A stretch of 64,000 nucleotides of DNA from Bacillus sp. FJAT-49736 (GCF_018343615.1 NZ_JAGYPI010000001.1:1196960-1260959); one strand, 5' to 3'; counted from the stretch's first letter, positions 1-8,570 are shown. Notes: generated from the letters alone by a model not told the origin. Program-made: numbers and translations.

Positions 1-324
1 GTAAATTGCCGGTACAGAGATTCCAAAAATCAATGTATAAATAATCAGTACTCCCACTGACAAGGTAATCCCACTCATACTCAAGATTACAATTCGTTTC
101 TTCGGAAAATGATCGGCAACATATCCAGCTAAGGGAGCAGCAAGTGCCCTTGGTAAAACATTAAACATAATATTTGTCGCAAAGCTTAAAGCCGATCCTG
201 TTATCGATAAAATATACAAGCTAATTCCGAAATTAAAAACGCCAAACCCTAATGATGTCAGCATTTTACTAACAAGAAAGGTATAAAGATTTCGCTGAGC
301 CCTTCTAATCTTACGTATTTCCAA
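1..324 (-). CDS. MFS transporter, N-terminal part (runs off the window)
   Basis: The complement strand is open for 108 codons, from a TTG at 324 to the window edge. The RBS-like AAGGT at 336-332 sits about 7 bases before the TTG. The visible product starts MEIRKIRRAQRNLYTFLVSK. It has two hydrophobic segments and, between them, a loop reading AGYVADHFPKKR that matches the cytoplasmic loop 2-3 signature of major facilitator exporters of the macrolide-efflux (MFS_3) type. The substrate cannot be told from this part. The gene is divergent from the LCP gene at 575. Confidence 0.75.
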   Translation of the reverse strand, partial: MEIRKIRRAQRNLYTFLVSKMLTSLGFGVFNFGISLYILSITGSALSFATNIMFNVLPRALAAPLAGYVADHFPKKRIVILSMSGITLSVGVLIIYTLIFGISVPAIY

Positions 325-574
325 CTCTATTACCTTCTTACTATATTATTTTGAATATATACATAATAAGAGGTAAGACAATAGTTGTCAAAGCATTTCG
401 GGGATTGTGTGTAATTCTTTCAAAAGTATAAGAAGATAGAAAAAATAGATTAAATGTAAACTTTTATCGCTATTGGAAAATAATATAAGTATAATGGTGA
501 CAAAGCATATTGCATGGAGGATAATAAACTAATAAAATAGTACCTTATAAAGTTGAAAGTTGGGGTAAAGGCAG

Positions 575-1546
575 ATGGAAAGTAGAATTCGTCATAAAAG
601 GAAGAAAAGAATAAGAAAAGGTAGAGTTTTTATCCTTGTTTTTTTCCTTTTTATATTTGCTATATCTGGCTGGATATTATTTCAATATTATGATGGAGTT
701 CGTCAATCATCTAAAGAAATTAAAAACAGTCCAGATGAGAAAATCATTTTTAACGGAAAAAAAGATAGTAATGGAAAAACGAATATATTGTTATTAGGTG
801 TTGATCGTCGGAAAAATGAAAATTCATCTAATTCTGATACGATGATCATTGCTCAATATGACCCGGAAAAGAATAGTATTAAGTTGGTATCTTTAATGCG
901 AGACATGTATGTCCATATTCCAGGTTACAACGGCATGAAGAAAATGAATTCATCTTTCTTGCTTGGTGGACCTGAATTAACAAGAAAAACAATTCAGGAA
1001 AATTTCGGTGTAGATATTCAATATTTTGTAATGATTGATTTTAAAGGTTTTGAAAATGTAATTGATACTTTAGCCCCTGAGGGAATCGAAGTCAATGTTG
1101 AACATGCAATGAGCGAAAACATTGGTGTTTCCCTAAAACCTGGTTTACAAAATTTAAATGGGAAAGAATTGCTTGGGTATGCTAGGTTTCGCCATGATGA
1201 TCAAAACGATTGGGGACGGGTAAAAAGACAACAAGATGTTATAAAAATTGTTTCTAATAAAGTGTTAAGTGCAAATGGAATATTAAAAGCACCTAAATTA
1301 TTGGGAACGATTCAACCATTTATAAAAACGAATATTAGTAACTTAGAAGAGTTAAATTTCATGAAAATCTTCTTGCTTCATCGACCAAATATAACGAAAA
1401 CTTTAACCATTCCCATTAAGAATAGCTATACTATTGAAAGGGTGCCTGTCTTTGGAGATGTACTTAGAATTGATGAAGCTGCCAATCGAAATACAATTAA
1501 TGCCTTTTTAAGCGATACATCAGAAGATGCTGTAGTAGGAAATTGA
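575..1546 (+). CDS. LytR-CpsA-Psr (LCP) family cell-wall glycopolymer ligase
   Basis: The protein has 323 residues. A very basic N-terminus (about 1-17) is followed by one membrane segment (about 18-39) and an extracellular LCP domain (about 69-225). Visible family motifs are NILLLGVDRR, the SLMRDMYV block with its Arg-Asp, and LLGYARFRHDDQNDWGRVKRQQ with the conserved arginines that bind the pyrophosphate. LCP enzymes move lipid-linked glycopolymers, such as teichoic acids or capsule, onto peptidoglycan outside the membrane. The gene stands alone and ends at a terminator. It is far from the exopolysaccharide locus at 43-59 kb, so wall teichoic acid is the more likely substrate, but paralogues (TagT, TagU, TagV) cannot be separated by eye. 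Confidence 0.88.
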   Translation: MESRIRHKRKKRIRKGRVFILVFFLFIFAISGWILFQYYDGVRQSSKEIKNSPDEKIIFNGKKDSNGKTNILLLGVDRRKNENSSNSDTMIIAQYDPEKNSIKLVSLMRDMYVHIPGYNGMKKMNSSFLLGGPELTRKTIQENFGVDIQYFVMIDFKGFENVIDTLAPEGIEVNVEHAMSENIGVSLKPGLQNLNGKELLGYARFRHDDQNDWGRVKRQQDVIKIVSNKVLSANGILKAPKLLGTIQPFIKTNISNLEELNFMKIFLLHRPNITKTLTIPIKNSYTIERVPVFGDVLRIDEAANRNTINAFLSDTSEDAVVGN

Positions 1547-1590
1547 ACTTTGCTACTACAACTTATTTTAATAGAGAGAAATGAATGAAC

Positions 1591-1629
1591 AAACGCGTAG
1601 ATTCTTTGGAGAGAACTACGCGTTTTTTT
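1591..1629 (+). terminator. Intrinsic terminator after LCP gene
   Basis: A perfect 10-bp stem is formed by AAACGCGTAG (1591-1600) and CTACGCGTTT (1616-1625), and it runs into a T tract. Confidence 0.9.
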
Positions 1630-1771
1630 GTATTGGGAGGATGGATAATAGCATAATTTCCTTCGGTAAAAAAGTATTTAAGAGAAGAAAAAGTTAGTAA
1701 AAAAATGATACAATGAATAAGAAATATTTGTTTAAAAAAGGAAGAATTTCATAATTGGAGGAGGAAATGGA

Positions 1772-2259
1772 ATGTTTGCATCAGTAAATATTTCGTAAAC
1801 GAATGGAAGCAAGAAGCAGCGGTTACCCAAAAAGTGCTGGACGTGCTAACAGATGAATCGTTAAATCAAGAAGTTTCTCCAGGACTATACAGCATAGGAA
1901 GCCTGGCATGGCACCTAACTGGAGCAGTATACTACTTTCCTTCACAGGTAGGATTAACGTTCGAGGTTCCTGATCTTCAAAAGGAAGCGCCAAAATCTGC
2001 TGCGGAAATAAGCGCGACATACAAAACAGTAAGTCAGCGGTTATCAGAAGCATTTTCTGAACAGGTTTCAGATGAAGACTTGAACAAGATGGTGAATTTA
2101 TTCGGAATGGATATGCCGGTTCAAGCTGTTTACCGTCTGCTAATTCAACATCAAGCTCACCATCGCGGACAATTGACTGTCCTTATGAGACTAGCTGGCT
2201 TAAAGGTTCCTGGCATTTATGGACCAAGCAAGGAAGAATGGGAAGCAATGAATGCTTGA
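1772..2259 (+). pseudogene. DinB family protein, frameshifted near its N-terminus
   Basis: An ATG at 1772 has a well-spaced GGAGGAGG RBS at 1756-1763 and encodes MFASVNIS before a TAA at 1796. The next frame continues FVNEWKQEAAVTQK and then runs to 2259 as a DinB/YfiT-superfamily four-helix protein, with LAWHLTGAVYYFPSQ and the metal-ligand motif HQAHHRGQ. Adding one base in the TTT run at 1791-1793 joins the two parts as MFASVNIFVNEWKQE, the usual start of this family. Without it, the only internal start is a GTG at 1834 with no RBS, which would drop the first helix. The gene is therefore either inactivated by a 1-base deletion or carries a sequencing error. DinB-like proteins are metal-binding, and many are thiol transferases, but the substrate here is unknown. 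Confidence 0.8.
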
Positions 2260-2279
2260 AAAAGCTAACGATGAACAAT

Positions 2280-2302
2280 AAACCGGCGCCTGCCGGTTTT
2301 TT
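2280..2302 (+). terminator. Intrinsic terminator after DinB gene
   Basis: AAACCGGC (2280-2287) and GCCGGTTT (2292-2299) form an 8-bp GC-rich stem with a 4-base loop and a T tract. Confidence 0.88.
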
Positions 2303-2526
2303 CTACTTATAGAATATAATTTCATAACCTAAACCGTTTTTACATTCTATACTTAATGAATAGGAAAAAATATTACACATTTATGATAGTCCCTTGTAAT
2401 CGAATCAGAGGGGCATTACAGAAAGTACAAATCGAAACTTCTTGGTCTTAGAAAACCCCATTTTTTTTATAATTAGAAATTACTTGAGTTTTTCTAATGT
2501 TTACCTCCATTAAAAAGAAAATTGTA

Positions 2527-2555
2527 TTTACAACGAAAAATGAATAAGCTAAAAT
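2527..2555 (+). promoter_or_regulatory. Sigma-A promoter of the T-box/glnS transcript
   Basis: TTTACA (2527-2532) is followed by 17 bases and TAAAAT (2550-2555). Transcription should start near 2562, just before the T-box leader. Confidence 0.65.
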
Positions 2556-2562
2556 AAACCAA

Positions 2563-2852
2563 ATAAATGCGATGAAGAGAAGAGTAGGTAAATGTCATTC
2601 TTTCCAGAGAGCTCCGGTTGCTGAAAAGGAGTAAGAATACATTATTGAACCAAGTCTCAGAGCTGCACATTGGAACTGGCACCTGCGAGGGATAGTGTGA
2701 CAGGAGCTCCTGTTATAGAGCTAAGGTATAAGCATGGCTGATTCATGCCGTACCTGATAAGGTTAATATGGCGACATATTAATAAACTGGGGTGGCACCG
2801 CGATGAACAATCTCGTCCCCAAGACAATTGTCTTGGGGGTGGGATTTTTTTT
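2563..2852 (+). promoter_or_regulatory. T-box riboswitch, probable glutamine (CAA) specifier
   Basis: All hallmarks of a T-box leader are visible. AGTA lies at 2583-2586 on the 5' side of Stem I, an AGAGAG distal motif lies near 2606, and GAAC is followed by the triplet CAA (2651-2653) on the 3' side of the specifier loop. The T-box core reads TGGCACCGCG (2793-2802). The terminator pairs 2811-2825 with 2830-2844 and runs directly into a T tract (2845-2852). CAA specifies Gln. The UGGC of the antitermination bulge would pair with a tRNA 3' end of GCCA, a G73 discriminator, as expected for tRNA-Gln and not for the A73 tRNA-Glu of Bacillus. Uncharged tRNA-Gln should allow readthrough into the synthetase gene at 3062. 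Confidence 0.92.
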
Positions 2853-3061
2853 ATGGCTTTTTAATAAAGGCTCTTTTCCTAAACTTTGTTCCATTTGAAG
2901 TTCATTAATGTATGAATAATTCACTCAGAAAAGATGCCCCAAAGAAATAATAATTTCAGGATTTCCATCTATATACCTGCAGCAACAGGATACAATCAAG
3001 CGTTAAATATGTAATGCAAAGATAGCGTAAAAATCTACTAGAAAATAAGGAGTGAACATAA

Positions 3062-4735
3062 TTGGAAAAAGAAATGCCTATTCATTCATTGGAAAAACTT
3101 ATTTCAGAAGATGTGAGCAACAACCATTTTAACCGACCGATTTGTACTAGATTTCCACCCGAGCCGAATGGTTATCTTCATATAGGGAGTGCTTATGCCA
3201 TCCATACCAACTACATGATGGCTAAGAAATTTAATGGTAGATTCCATTTACGCTTCGATGATACCAATCCCTTAAAAGAAGATTGGGAATATGTTCATTC
3301 CATCATAGAAGACATCGAATGGCTTGGATATAGCCCAGGGGAACGGATATATTATGGGTCAGATTACTCACAAGAAATTTTTAATGCTGCCGTTACTTTA
3401 ATAAAAAAGGGAAAGGCGTATGTATGCGAATTATCACCAGATGAAATAACAGAATACAGGGGAACATTAACAGAGCCTGGAAGGAATAGTCCATACAGGA
3501 ATAGAACGATAGAAGAAAATTTATCCTTATTTAAGAGGATGAAAAATGGTGAATTTCCAACTGCAGCCATGGTTTTACGAGCAAAAATAGATATGAACTC
3601 TCCTAATATCAATTTAAGAGATCCGGTATTATATCGAATCATCCATGCGGAACACTATCGAACTGGCGCGGAATGGTGTATTTATCCAATGTATGATTTT
3701 GCCCACCCGATTCAGGATGCAATAGAGGGAATTACACATTCCTTGTGCTCGATTGAGTTTAAAGATCATCGGCCATTATATGAATGGGTGTTAACAGAAT
3801 TAGAGAGCACAGAACCACCAAAGCAAAGGGAATTTGGTAGAGTGAATCTTACTGGTGTGGTGACAAGTAAAAGATATTTACGTGAATTAGTTAAGGAGGG
3901 ATATGTAGATGGATGGGATGATCCACGGCTGCCAACGATAAAAGGATTGAGAAGAAGAGGTTTTACTCCAGAAAGCATCCGCAGCTTTGTAGAGGAAATG
4001 GGATATGTACGTCATCAAAGCACAATTGACTATGCTATGCTGGAGCATGCTTTAAGAAGAGAATTAAAAGCGAAGGTTCCAAGTAAAATGGTTATTTTGA
4101 ATCCTTTGAAGGTCACCATTACTAATTATGAAAAGATAAAAACCGAGTTATTAAAAATAGAAAATAATGCAGAGAATTCGGAATTAGGCTATCGGGAGGT
4201 TCCATTTTCAAAATCTCTTTATATAGAGAAGGATGATTTTATGGAGATTCCAGTAAAGGGATTTAAACGATTAACCTTGGATTCGGAGGTACGTTTAAAA
4301 GGTGCTTATTTTATTAAATGCAATGAAGTAGTGAAGGATGAGAAAACGGGTGAAATAATCGAGCTCCTTTGTACGTATGATCCAAAAACAAAAAGTGGAA
4401 CAGGCTTTAATGAGCGAAAAGTAAAGGGGACCATCCATTGGGTATCTGCAGAACAAAGTGGACGGGCGGAAGTTCATATCTTTCAATCTCTATTGGAGGA
4501 TGAACGTTTGGTAAATGCACCTAATCAATCATGGGAGGAAAAACTTAACCCTTTTTCCAAAGTAGTTTATCAAGACTGCGTCATTGAGCCCTCCCTTAAA
4601 AACTCCATAATAGAGGAAAAATTTCAATTCATTAGGCACGGATATTTTTGTGTAGATAAAAATTCCTCTCCAGAAAAATTGATCTTTAATAGGACGGTTG
4701 CTTTAAAGGACACGTGGAATAGAAAGAATGTATAA
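3062..4735 (+). CDS. glnS: Glutamine--tRNA ligase (GlnRS)
   Basis: The protein has 557 residues, about the length of E. coli GlnRS (554). It starts at TTG 3062 with AAGGAG at 3047-3052. Class I motifs include RFPPEPNGYLHIGS (about 30-43), FDDTNPLKEDWEYV, the amino-acid pocket CIYPMYDFAHPIQDAIEGITHSL (given here as its two halves CIYPMYDF and IEGITHSL), WDDPRLPTIKGLRRRG, and the two C-terminal beta-barrel anticodon-binding domains. It is not a GluRS: the GlnRS-type EGITHSLCSIEF and GLRRRGF blocks are present. Two signatures deviate. HIGH reads HIGS (residues 40-43) and the MSKR loop reads TSKR (268-271). Most Bacillus make Gln-tRNA through GatCAB, so a GlnRS here is unusual and may have been acquired. 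It is the only gene behind the T-box. Confidence 0.93.
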   Translation: MEKEMPIHSLEKLISEDVSNNHFNRPICTRFPPEPNGYLHIGSAYAIHTNYMMAKKFNGRFHLRFDDTNPLKEDWEYVHSIIEDIEWLGYSPGERIYYGSDYSQEIFNAAVTLIKKGKAYVCELSPDEITEYRGTLTEPGRNSPYRNRTIEENLSLFKRMKNGEFPTAAMVLRAKIDMNSPNINLRDPVLYRIIHAEHYRTGAEWCIYPMYDFAHPIQDAIEGITHSLCSIEFKDHRPLYEWVLTELESTEPPKQREFGRVNLTGVVTSKRYLRELVKEGYVDGWDDPRLPTIKGLRRRGFTPESIRSFVEEMGYVRHQSTIDYAMLEHALRRELKAKVPSKMVILNPLKVTITNYEKIKTELLKIENNAENSELGYREVPFSKSLYIEKDDFMEIPVKGFKRLTLDSEVRLKGAYFIKCNEVVKDEKTGEIIELLCTYDPKTKSGTGFNERKVKGTIHWVSAEQSGRAEVHIFQSLLEDERLVNAPNQSWEEKLNPFSKVVYQDCVIEPSLKNSIIEEKFQFIRHGYFCVDKNSSPEKLIFNRTVALKDTWNRKNV

Positions 4736-5158
4736 GTCCTTTGCATTCAAATTTTGCAAAGAGCTTCTTCATGGAGACTTTAAGAAGAAAGTTAAAATAC
4801 TTTGTTAGCATTATCTTCTTGGTTATACAATTGAGAAAAAGGCAAATCTTTTCACCGATAGGTGTCGTCTAGAGTCTGGTGTTTCTATTCTAAATTGCAT
4901 ATCTTATTCGATTAAAATGGATGAAGCTGCTTTTTGTCGTTTTGGTTTAAATTATTACTTTTTACCAATATTACCGTATTAGTAATAAAAGAGTTTTGTG
5001 TTTGGAGTTACTGATTATGGTTAAAAGTGGGATTTACTGTATTATAAATATTATCAAGTATAATGCAGGGTATGGTATGCAAAGATCATACGGTTTGTGA
5101 TTTGGTCTTTAGAAGGATAGTTATTGTCATAGAAATTGTTTCTAATATCTTAGTTTGG
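4736..5158 (+). other. Intergenic region without recognisable gene
   Basis: This is AT-rich sequence between glnS and the repeat at 5159. I see no reading frame with a ribosome site and no clear terminator. Confidence 0.5.
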
Positions 5159-5315
5159 CGGACACAGATTCCGTTATCTGTGACAAAATTCCTTAATTTC
5201 ATGTTTTACAAAAATAGAGTGATTTCTAGGTGATTTTCCTTCCATAACGGAACGTGAGTCCGCTTTGCGATTAAATCTAGGGCAATTAGTGAAAATAACG
5301 GGACCAGTGTCCTCT
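5159..5315 (+). repeat. Dispersed imperfect-palindrome repeat, copy 1
   Basis: The unit opens with CGGACACAGATTCCGTTAT (5159-5177), which is matched in inverse orientation by ATAACGGAACGTGAGTCCG (5244-5262), 16 of 19 paired. A third arm, ATAACGGGACCAGTGTCC, lies at 5295-5312. The block TTCCGTTATCTGTG followed by CAAAA recurs in copy 2 at 18683-18811. The unit is non-coding and can fold into alternative long hairpins. Confidence 0.7.
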
Positions 5316-5358
5316 AAAAAATGGTGCCATGAAACACATTTAAAATAGGGGTGGAAAA

Positions 5359-5844
5359 ATGTTTGATCCGACAGCGTATGAGAATATGAAGGTTGTCATT
5401 GAAGGAGCAGCTTATGATTTGGATATAGATGGAAACATCAAGGTGGTGGACCGGAAGGATATTATAGACTTAGCCAGGATGAATAGATGGTTTGAAATAA
5501 CCTATCGATCGGTCTCTTCGTCGAAAGTAATGGCAACATTTACTTTGGAAGCAAATTTGAATCAGCTAGCTTCCGAGCTCCTACACCAAGTAAATGGGAA
5601 TCAGGCAGGAGCGGATGTACATATTACTTTCTCGTGGGATGAAAATGGTAAGAACTATAAGGAAAGAATTAAAAAACATTGGGGTACAGACCATGTTTAT
5701 GAGGAAAGAAAAATTGATTCCTCCAGTCATGGGGTGCGCGAGGAAGTGATAATCGGATTCTCTCGTGCTATAACAGAGGATATGATCGATGACTTAATCG
5801 AAATGTTTCATTATTCCGTCGAGACCTTAGAACAGTTGAATTAA
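5359..5844 (+). CDS. Conserved hypothetical protein, 161 aa
   Basis: I do not recognise this family. The protein is soluble, acidic (pronounced in the last 30 residues, ITEDMIDDLIEMFHYSVETLEQLN) and has no signal peptide, membrane segment or cysteine. Alternating hydrophobic stretches in the first 110 residues suggest an alpha/beta fold with a C-terminal helix. The ATG at 5359 has AGGGGTGG upstream. A GNAT gene follows 73 bases downstream on the same strand with its own RBS, so the two may be co-transcribed. Confidence 0.7.
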   Translation: MFDPTAYENMKVVIEGAAYDLDIDGNIKVVDRKDIIDLARMNRWFEITYRSVSSSKVMATFTLEANLNQLASELLHQVNGNQAGADVHITFSWDENGKNYKERIKKHWGTDHVYEERKIDSSSHGVREEVIIGFSRAITEDMIDDLIEMFHYSVETLEQLN

Positions 5845-5917
5845 AGCGAATTTGAATGAAATAGATATCAATACATATACTTCCCTTATAAGAATTAGCT
5901 AGTAAGGAGTTGTTTTT

Positions 5918-6493
5918 ATGCATTGGTATGAAAAATTAAATCAATATTTTCCAATAGAAGAAATGAAGTCAAGGGAACATATGGAGACTTTACTGGAGGA
6001 ACGCTCGGATATTTATCATAAGGATGAGGGACCAAATCATGTTTTAATGTACGCTGAGCTTGAAAATTTTGTATTTATTGATTATCTTTTTGTTTCAAAA
6101 AACGCACGTGGTCAAGGGCTCGGACATCAACTTATAGAAAAAATGAAACAGAAGGGGAAGCCTATTATTCTCGAAGTAGAGCCGGTGAATTACGAAGATA
6201 GTGATACGGAAAAAAGACTTAAATTTTATAAACGAGAAGGATTCGAGCATGCCAATTCCATAGGATATAAAAGAAGATCTCTGGCTACAAACGAATTAAG
6301 TGAAATGGAGATTTTATACTGGGCACCCAAAAACGAGTCAGAAGAAAAGATATATGAGGCAATGAAAAAAACATATAATTTAATTCACACCTATAAAGAT
6401 AAAGAATTATATGGGGAATCCTATCAACCTGTAAAGGAAGTTTTGACGTTCGATGAAGAGTCCGAAAGCAAAAATATTTTGAAGGATTTGTAA
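5918..6493 (+). CDS. GNAT family N-acetyltransferase
   Basis: The protein has 191 residues. The acetyl-CoA-binding motif A is visible as FIDYLFVSKNARGQGLGHQL (about 48-67, with the RGQGLG pyrophosphate loop), followed by a beta strand ILEVEPVNY and the KFYKREGF motif B that typically ends the fold. About 60 extra residues at the C-terminus, rich in Glu and Lys, are not part of the core. The start is ATG 5918 with AAGGAG upstream. The substrate is unknown. It follows a hypothetical gene on the same strand. Confidence 0.85.
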   Translation: MHWYEKLNQYFPIEEMKSREHMETLLEERSDIYHKDEGPNHVLMYAELENFVFIDYLFVSKNARGQGLGHQLIEKMKQKGKPIILEVEPVNYEDSDTEKRLKFYKREGFEHANSIGYKRRSLATNELSEMEILYWAPKNESEEKIYEAMKKTYNLIHTYKDKELYGESYQPVKEVLTFDEESESKNILKDL

Positions 6494-6523
6494 AGTGATT
6501 ACTCCATGTTTTTCATCGAGTAA

Positions 6524-6703
6524 ATCATTGTTTTCAAAAGAAGACATTCATCTTTTCTAGGTTTAAAAGCTTTTGCTCATAAATGGTTAAATCAATATTT
6601 CCACGTAGAAAAATGTGGATTTTGGATTATTGGAGTATTCATGCTCCTTTATTCCGTATCTATAGCTATTAAAGGATTTAAAGAATATAAAAAAAATTTG
6701 TAG
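6524..6703 (+). pseudogene. Remnant of a small membrane-protein gene
   Basis: An open frame of 59 codons ends at TAG 6701 and encodes a hydrophobic C-terminus (FWIIGVFMLLYSVSIAIKGF, then KEYKKNL). It has no ATG, GTG or TTG start with a ribosome site in frame. A strong terminator begins at its stop codon, as expected at the end of a real gene. I read it as the 3' part of a decayed gene; the family is not recognised. Confidence 0.35.
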
Positions 6704-6731
6704 TCCAACCAACTGGCTGGGCTATTTTTTT
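6701..6731 (+). terminator. Intrinsic terminator
   Basis: TAGTCCAACCA (6701-6711) pairs with TGGCTGGGCTA (6714-6724), with one mismatch and one G-T pair, and is followed by TTTTTTT. It insulates the TetR gene downstream. Confidence 0.75.
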
Positions 6732-6784
6732 ATCGAATTTTTTTGTTCTACTGTGTATTACCCCTTCATAATGTATTATTACCA

Positions 6785-6798
6785 ATACGATTTCGTAC
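6785..6798 (+). promoter_or_regulatory. Putative TetR operator 1
   Basis: The sequence TACG-ATTT-CGTA (6786-6797) lies just before the RBS of the TetR gene. The same half-sites and spacing recur at 7433-7444, on the other side of this gene. A candidate promoter (TTGTTC, 18 bases, CATAAT) lies upstream. Confidence 0.5.
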
Positions 6799-6816
6799 TA
6801 AGGATAGGATGATAGG

Positions 6817-7416
6817 ATGTTGTTTTTAACGGAAATGCCAACAGAAGCTAGGGAAAAAATTCTTTATTCTGGTTTACAGCTGTTTACAGTTAACGGTTAT
6901 AAAAATACATCTGTATTAGATATTGTTGAGCTGGCTAAGGTATCCAAAACTACCTTTTATCAGCATTTCAAAAGTAAGGAAAAGTTAATGGTCCAATTAG
7001 TGGAGGAAATAGCAACGGAAATTATTGAAGAAGTAACGATAGCAGTAAAGAATGAAGACAGAATTGGCTATATGGCATATGCCGGAATTAGGCGATACGT
7101 CGGGATCTGTTTTACCGATACGAAGGTGGCAAATCTTCTGCTTGTCGAATCGGTTGGTGTTTCTTTGGAAATTGAAAAGGTCCGGCATCATGCACACCGA
7201 ACTCTTGCAGAATTAATCGTACGAACAGTTGACACGATTTTGCCGACAACCGTTTCCGAAATGCAAATCCGAATTATATCACAAGCTATGATTGGTGCGA
7301 TTAATGAGGTGGTAGTACAAAATTTCCAAGAAGCCGAGCAAGAAGAAGATTATGATGAACTCGCGCGCCTCCTTAATCGAATGGTTATCGGATCTTTCGT
7401 TAACCTTGCATATTGA
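6817..7416 (+). CDS. TetR/AcrR family transcriptional regulator
   Basis: The protein has 199 residues. The N-terminal TetR helix-turn-helix (about 7-55) reads AREKILYSGLQLFTVNGYKN, TSVLDIVELAKVSKTTFYQH and FKSKEKLMVQLV. The rest is a helical ligand-binding and dimer domain. The start is ATG 6817, 8 bases after AAGGATAGG. An ATG 18 bases further on is an alternative. By position it should control the fatty-acyl-CoA cluster that starts 50 bases downstream. FadR and KstR-type TetR proteins bind acyl-CoA esters as inducers, and I infer the same here. Matching palindromes flank the gene at 6785-6798 and 7426-7445. Confidence 0.92.
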   Translation: MLFLTEMPTEAREKILYSGLQLFTVNGYKNTSVLDIVELAKVSKTTFYQHFKSKEKLMVQLVEEIATEIIEEVTIAVKNEDRIGYMAYAGIRRYVGICFTDTKVANLLLVESVGVSLEIEKVRHHAHRTLAELIVRTVDTILPTTVSEMQIRIISQAMIGAINEVVVQNFQEAEQEEDYDELARLLNRMVIGSFVNLAY

Positions 7417-7425
7417 AAAAATACA

Positions 7426-7445
7426 GTACGCGTACGTATTCGTAC
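7426..7445 (+). promoter_or_regulatory. Putative TetR operator 2, before the acyl-CoA cluster
   Basis: GTACGCGTAC (7426-7435), itself a perfect palindrome, overlaps TACG-TATT-CGTA (7433-7444). The second has the same half-sites as the site at 6786-6797. It lies between the tetR stop and the RBS of the first dehydrogenase gene. Confidence 0.55.
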
Positions 7446-7466
7446 ATACAATGGAGGGATTTTTTC

Positions 7467-8570
7467 TTGATTTCATTTCAATCCACTGAGGAGGAACGAT
7501 CTTTTACAAGGCTCGCAAAAGCATTTGCACAAGATTACATTCGACCTGCAGCAAGGGAAGCGGAGCAAACAAAAGGTGTAGGTGCAGAACTTATTCATGA
7601 AGTGTACAATTTGGGATTTTCCGCGTTGGAGCTTCCTGAAAGTTGGGACGGATTAGAATTGCCTTTGGTTACACAGGTAAAGATTTTAGAGGAATTAGCT
7701 TTTGGAGATTTAGCCATATTACAAGGTACTCCCGGATATGGGGATGCAAGTGTATGGATTCGTCTCGATCGCAATAATCCAGTGTTTAACTCGTTAAAAA
7801 AAGAAGATCCTCCCCAACTAGCATTTATTAATGATACTGAGCAATCCTTTACTGCTATCGAGAGTGAGCTAAGTTATATAGTAAACGGAGTATCGAACCC
7901 AATAAAAATGGCTGGTCCGGCTGACTATATAATACTTGCAGCTGCAGATTTAAAAGGCATGCCGATTTTATTTTTACTAAATAACAATCAATGGAGAAGG
8001 ATTTCTGAAGAATATCGACTTGGTCTGCTTGCAGCAAATTTTGCTAGGATCCAGCTGGACCATACAAGAATTCCTATGCAACAAGTAATTGCGACAGGGG
8101 ACAATGCTCAAAAGCTGCTGGATGAATCACTAGCTAGGCTTCGTGTGCTAGAAGCTGCAAAAGAAGTTGGATTACTAAATGCTGCACTTCAATACGCGAC
8201 AAAGTATACAACAGAACGAAAAGCATTTGGCCAGGAAATTGCAAAGTTTCAAGGAGTTTCCTTTACCATTGCCCAAATGGCTATGAAAACAAATACAGCC
8301 AGAAATCTTGTACTGTATGCAGCTAATCAATTAGATAGGCAAGAAAAAGATGCTACATTGTGCAGTTTAGTCGCCTTGCATAATACGCATAAAGCCCTCC
8401 GATTTGTAACAGATGCAGCAGTCCAACTTCTTGGCGGACATGGATATGTACAGGATCATCTGGTTGAAAAATGGATGCGTGATGCACAGGCACAAGTTAT
8501 ATCATCTGAATTAGAAACCGATCTATTGCTTCAATCCGGGGAGCTTTTACTGAAGGAGGAAACGGAATGA
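7467..8570 (+). CDS. Acyl-CoA dehydrogenase-like subunit lacking the catalytic Glu
   Basis: TTG 7467 is chosen because GGAGGG lies 8 bases upstream (7453-7458). A longer reading from 7413 would run through the operator. The protein has 367 residues and an ACAD fold. It keeps the FAD-contact motif YTTERKAFGQ with its Arg and Phe-Gly, and the QLLGGHGYVQD loop. In the segment RDAQAQVISSE the catalytic Glu position of medium-chain ACADs is Ser347. The alternative Glu of isovaleryl-CoA dehydrogenase aligns with Ala in SLARLRV. It overlaps the next ACAD gene by 4 bases. I infer that it is the non-catalytic, FAD-binding partner in an alpha2-beta2 enzyme. Confidence 0.88.
   Translation: MISFQSTEEERSFTRLAKAFAQDYIRPAAREAEQTKGVGAELIHEVYNLGFSALELPESWDGLELPLVTQVKILEELAFGDLAILQGTPGYGDASVWIRLDRNNPVFNSLKKEDPPQLAFINDTEQSFTAIESELSYIVNGVSNPIKMAGPADYIILAAADLKGMPILFLLNNNQWRRISEEYRLGLLAANFARIQLDHTRIPMQQVIATGDNAQKLLDESLARLRVLEAAKEVGLLNAALQYATKYTTERKAFGQEIAKFQGVSFTIAQMAMKTNTARNLVLYAANQLDRQEKDATLCSLVALHNTHKALRFVTDAAVQLLGGHGYVQDHLVEKWMRDAQAQVISSELETDLLLQSGELLLKEETE

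Noticed and set aside
2642-2656. Reading the T-box specifier as GAA (Glu)
   Set aside because: GAA is the constant part of the specifier loop; the next triplet CAA fits the downstream GlnRS, and the UGGC bulge fits a G73 tRNA.
7413-7466. Extended N-terminus of the first acyl-CoA dehydrogenase
   Set aside because: This stretch holds the palindromic operator and lacks an RBS at its start; TTG 7467 has GGAGGG 8 bases upstream.
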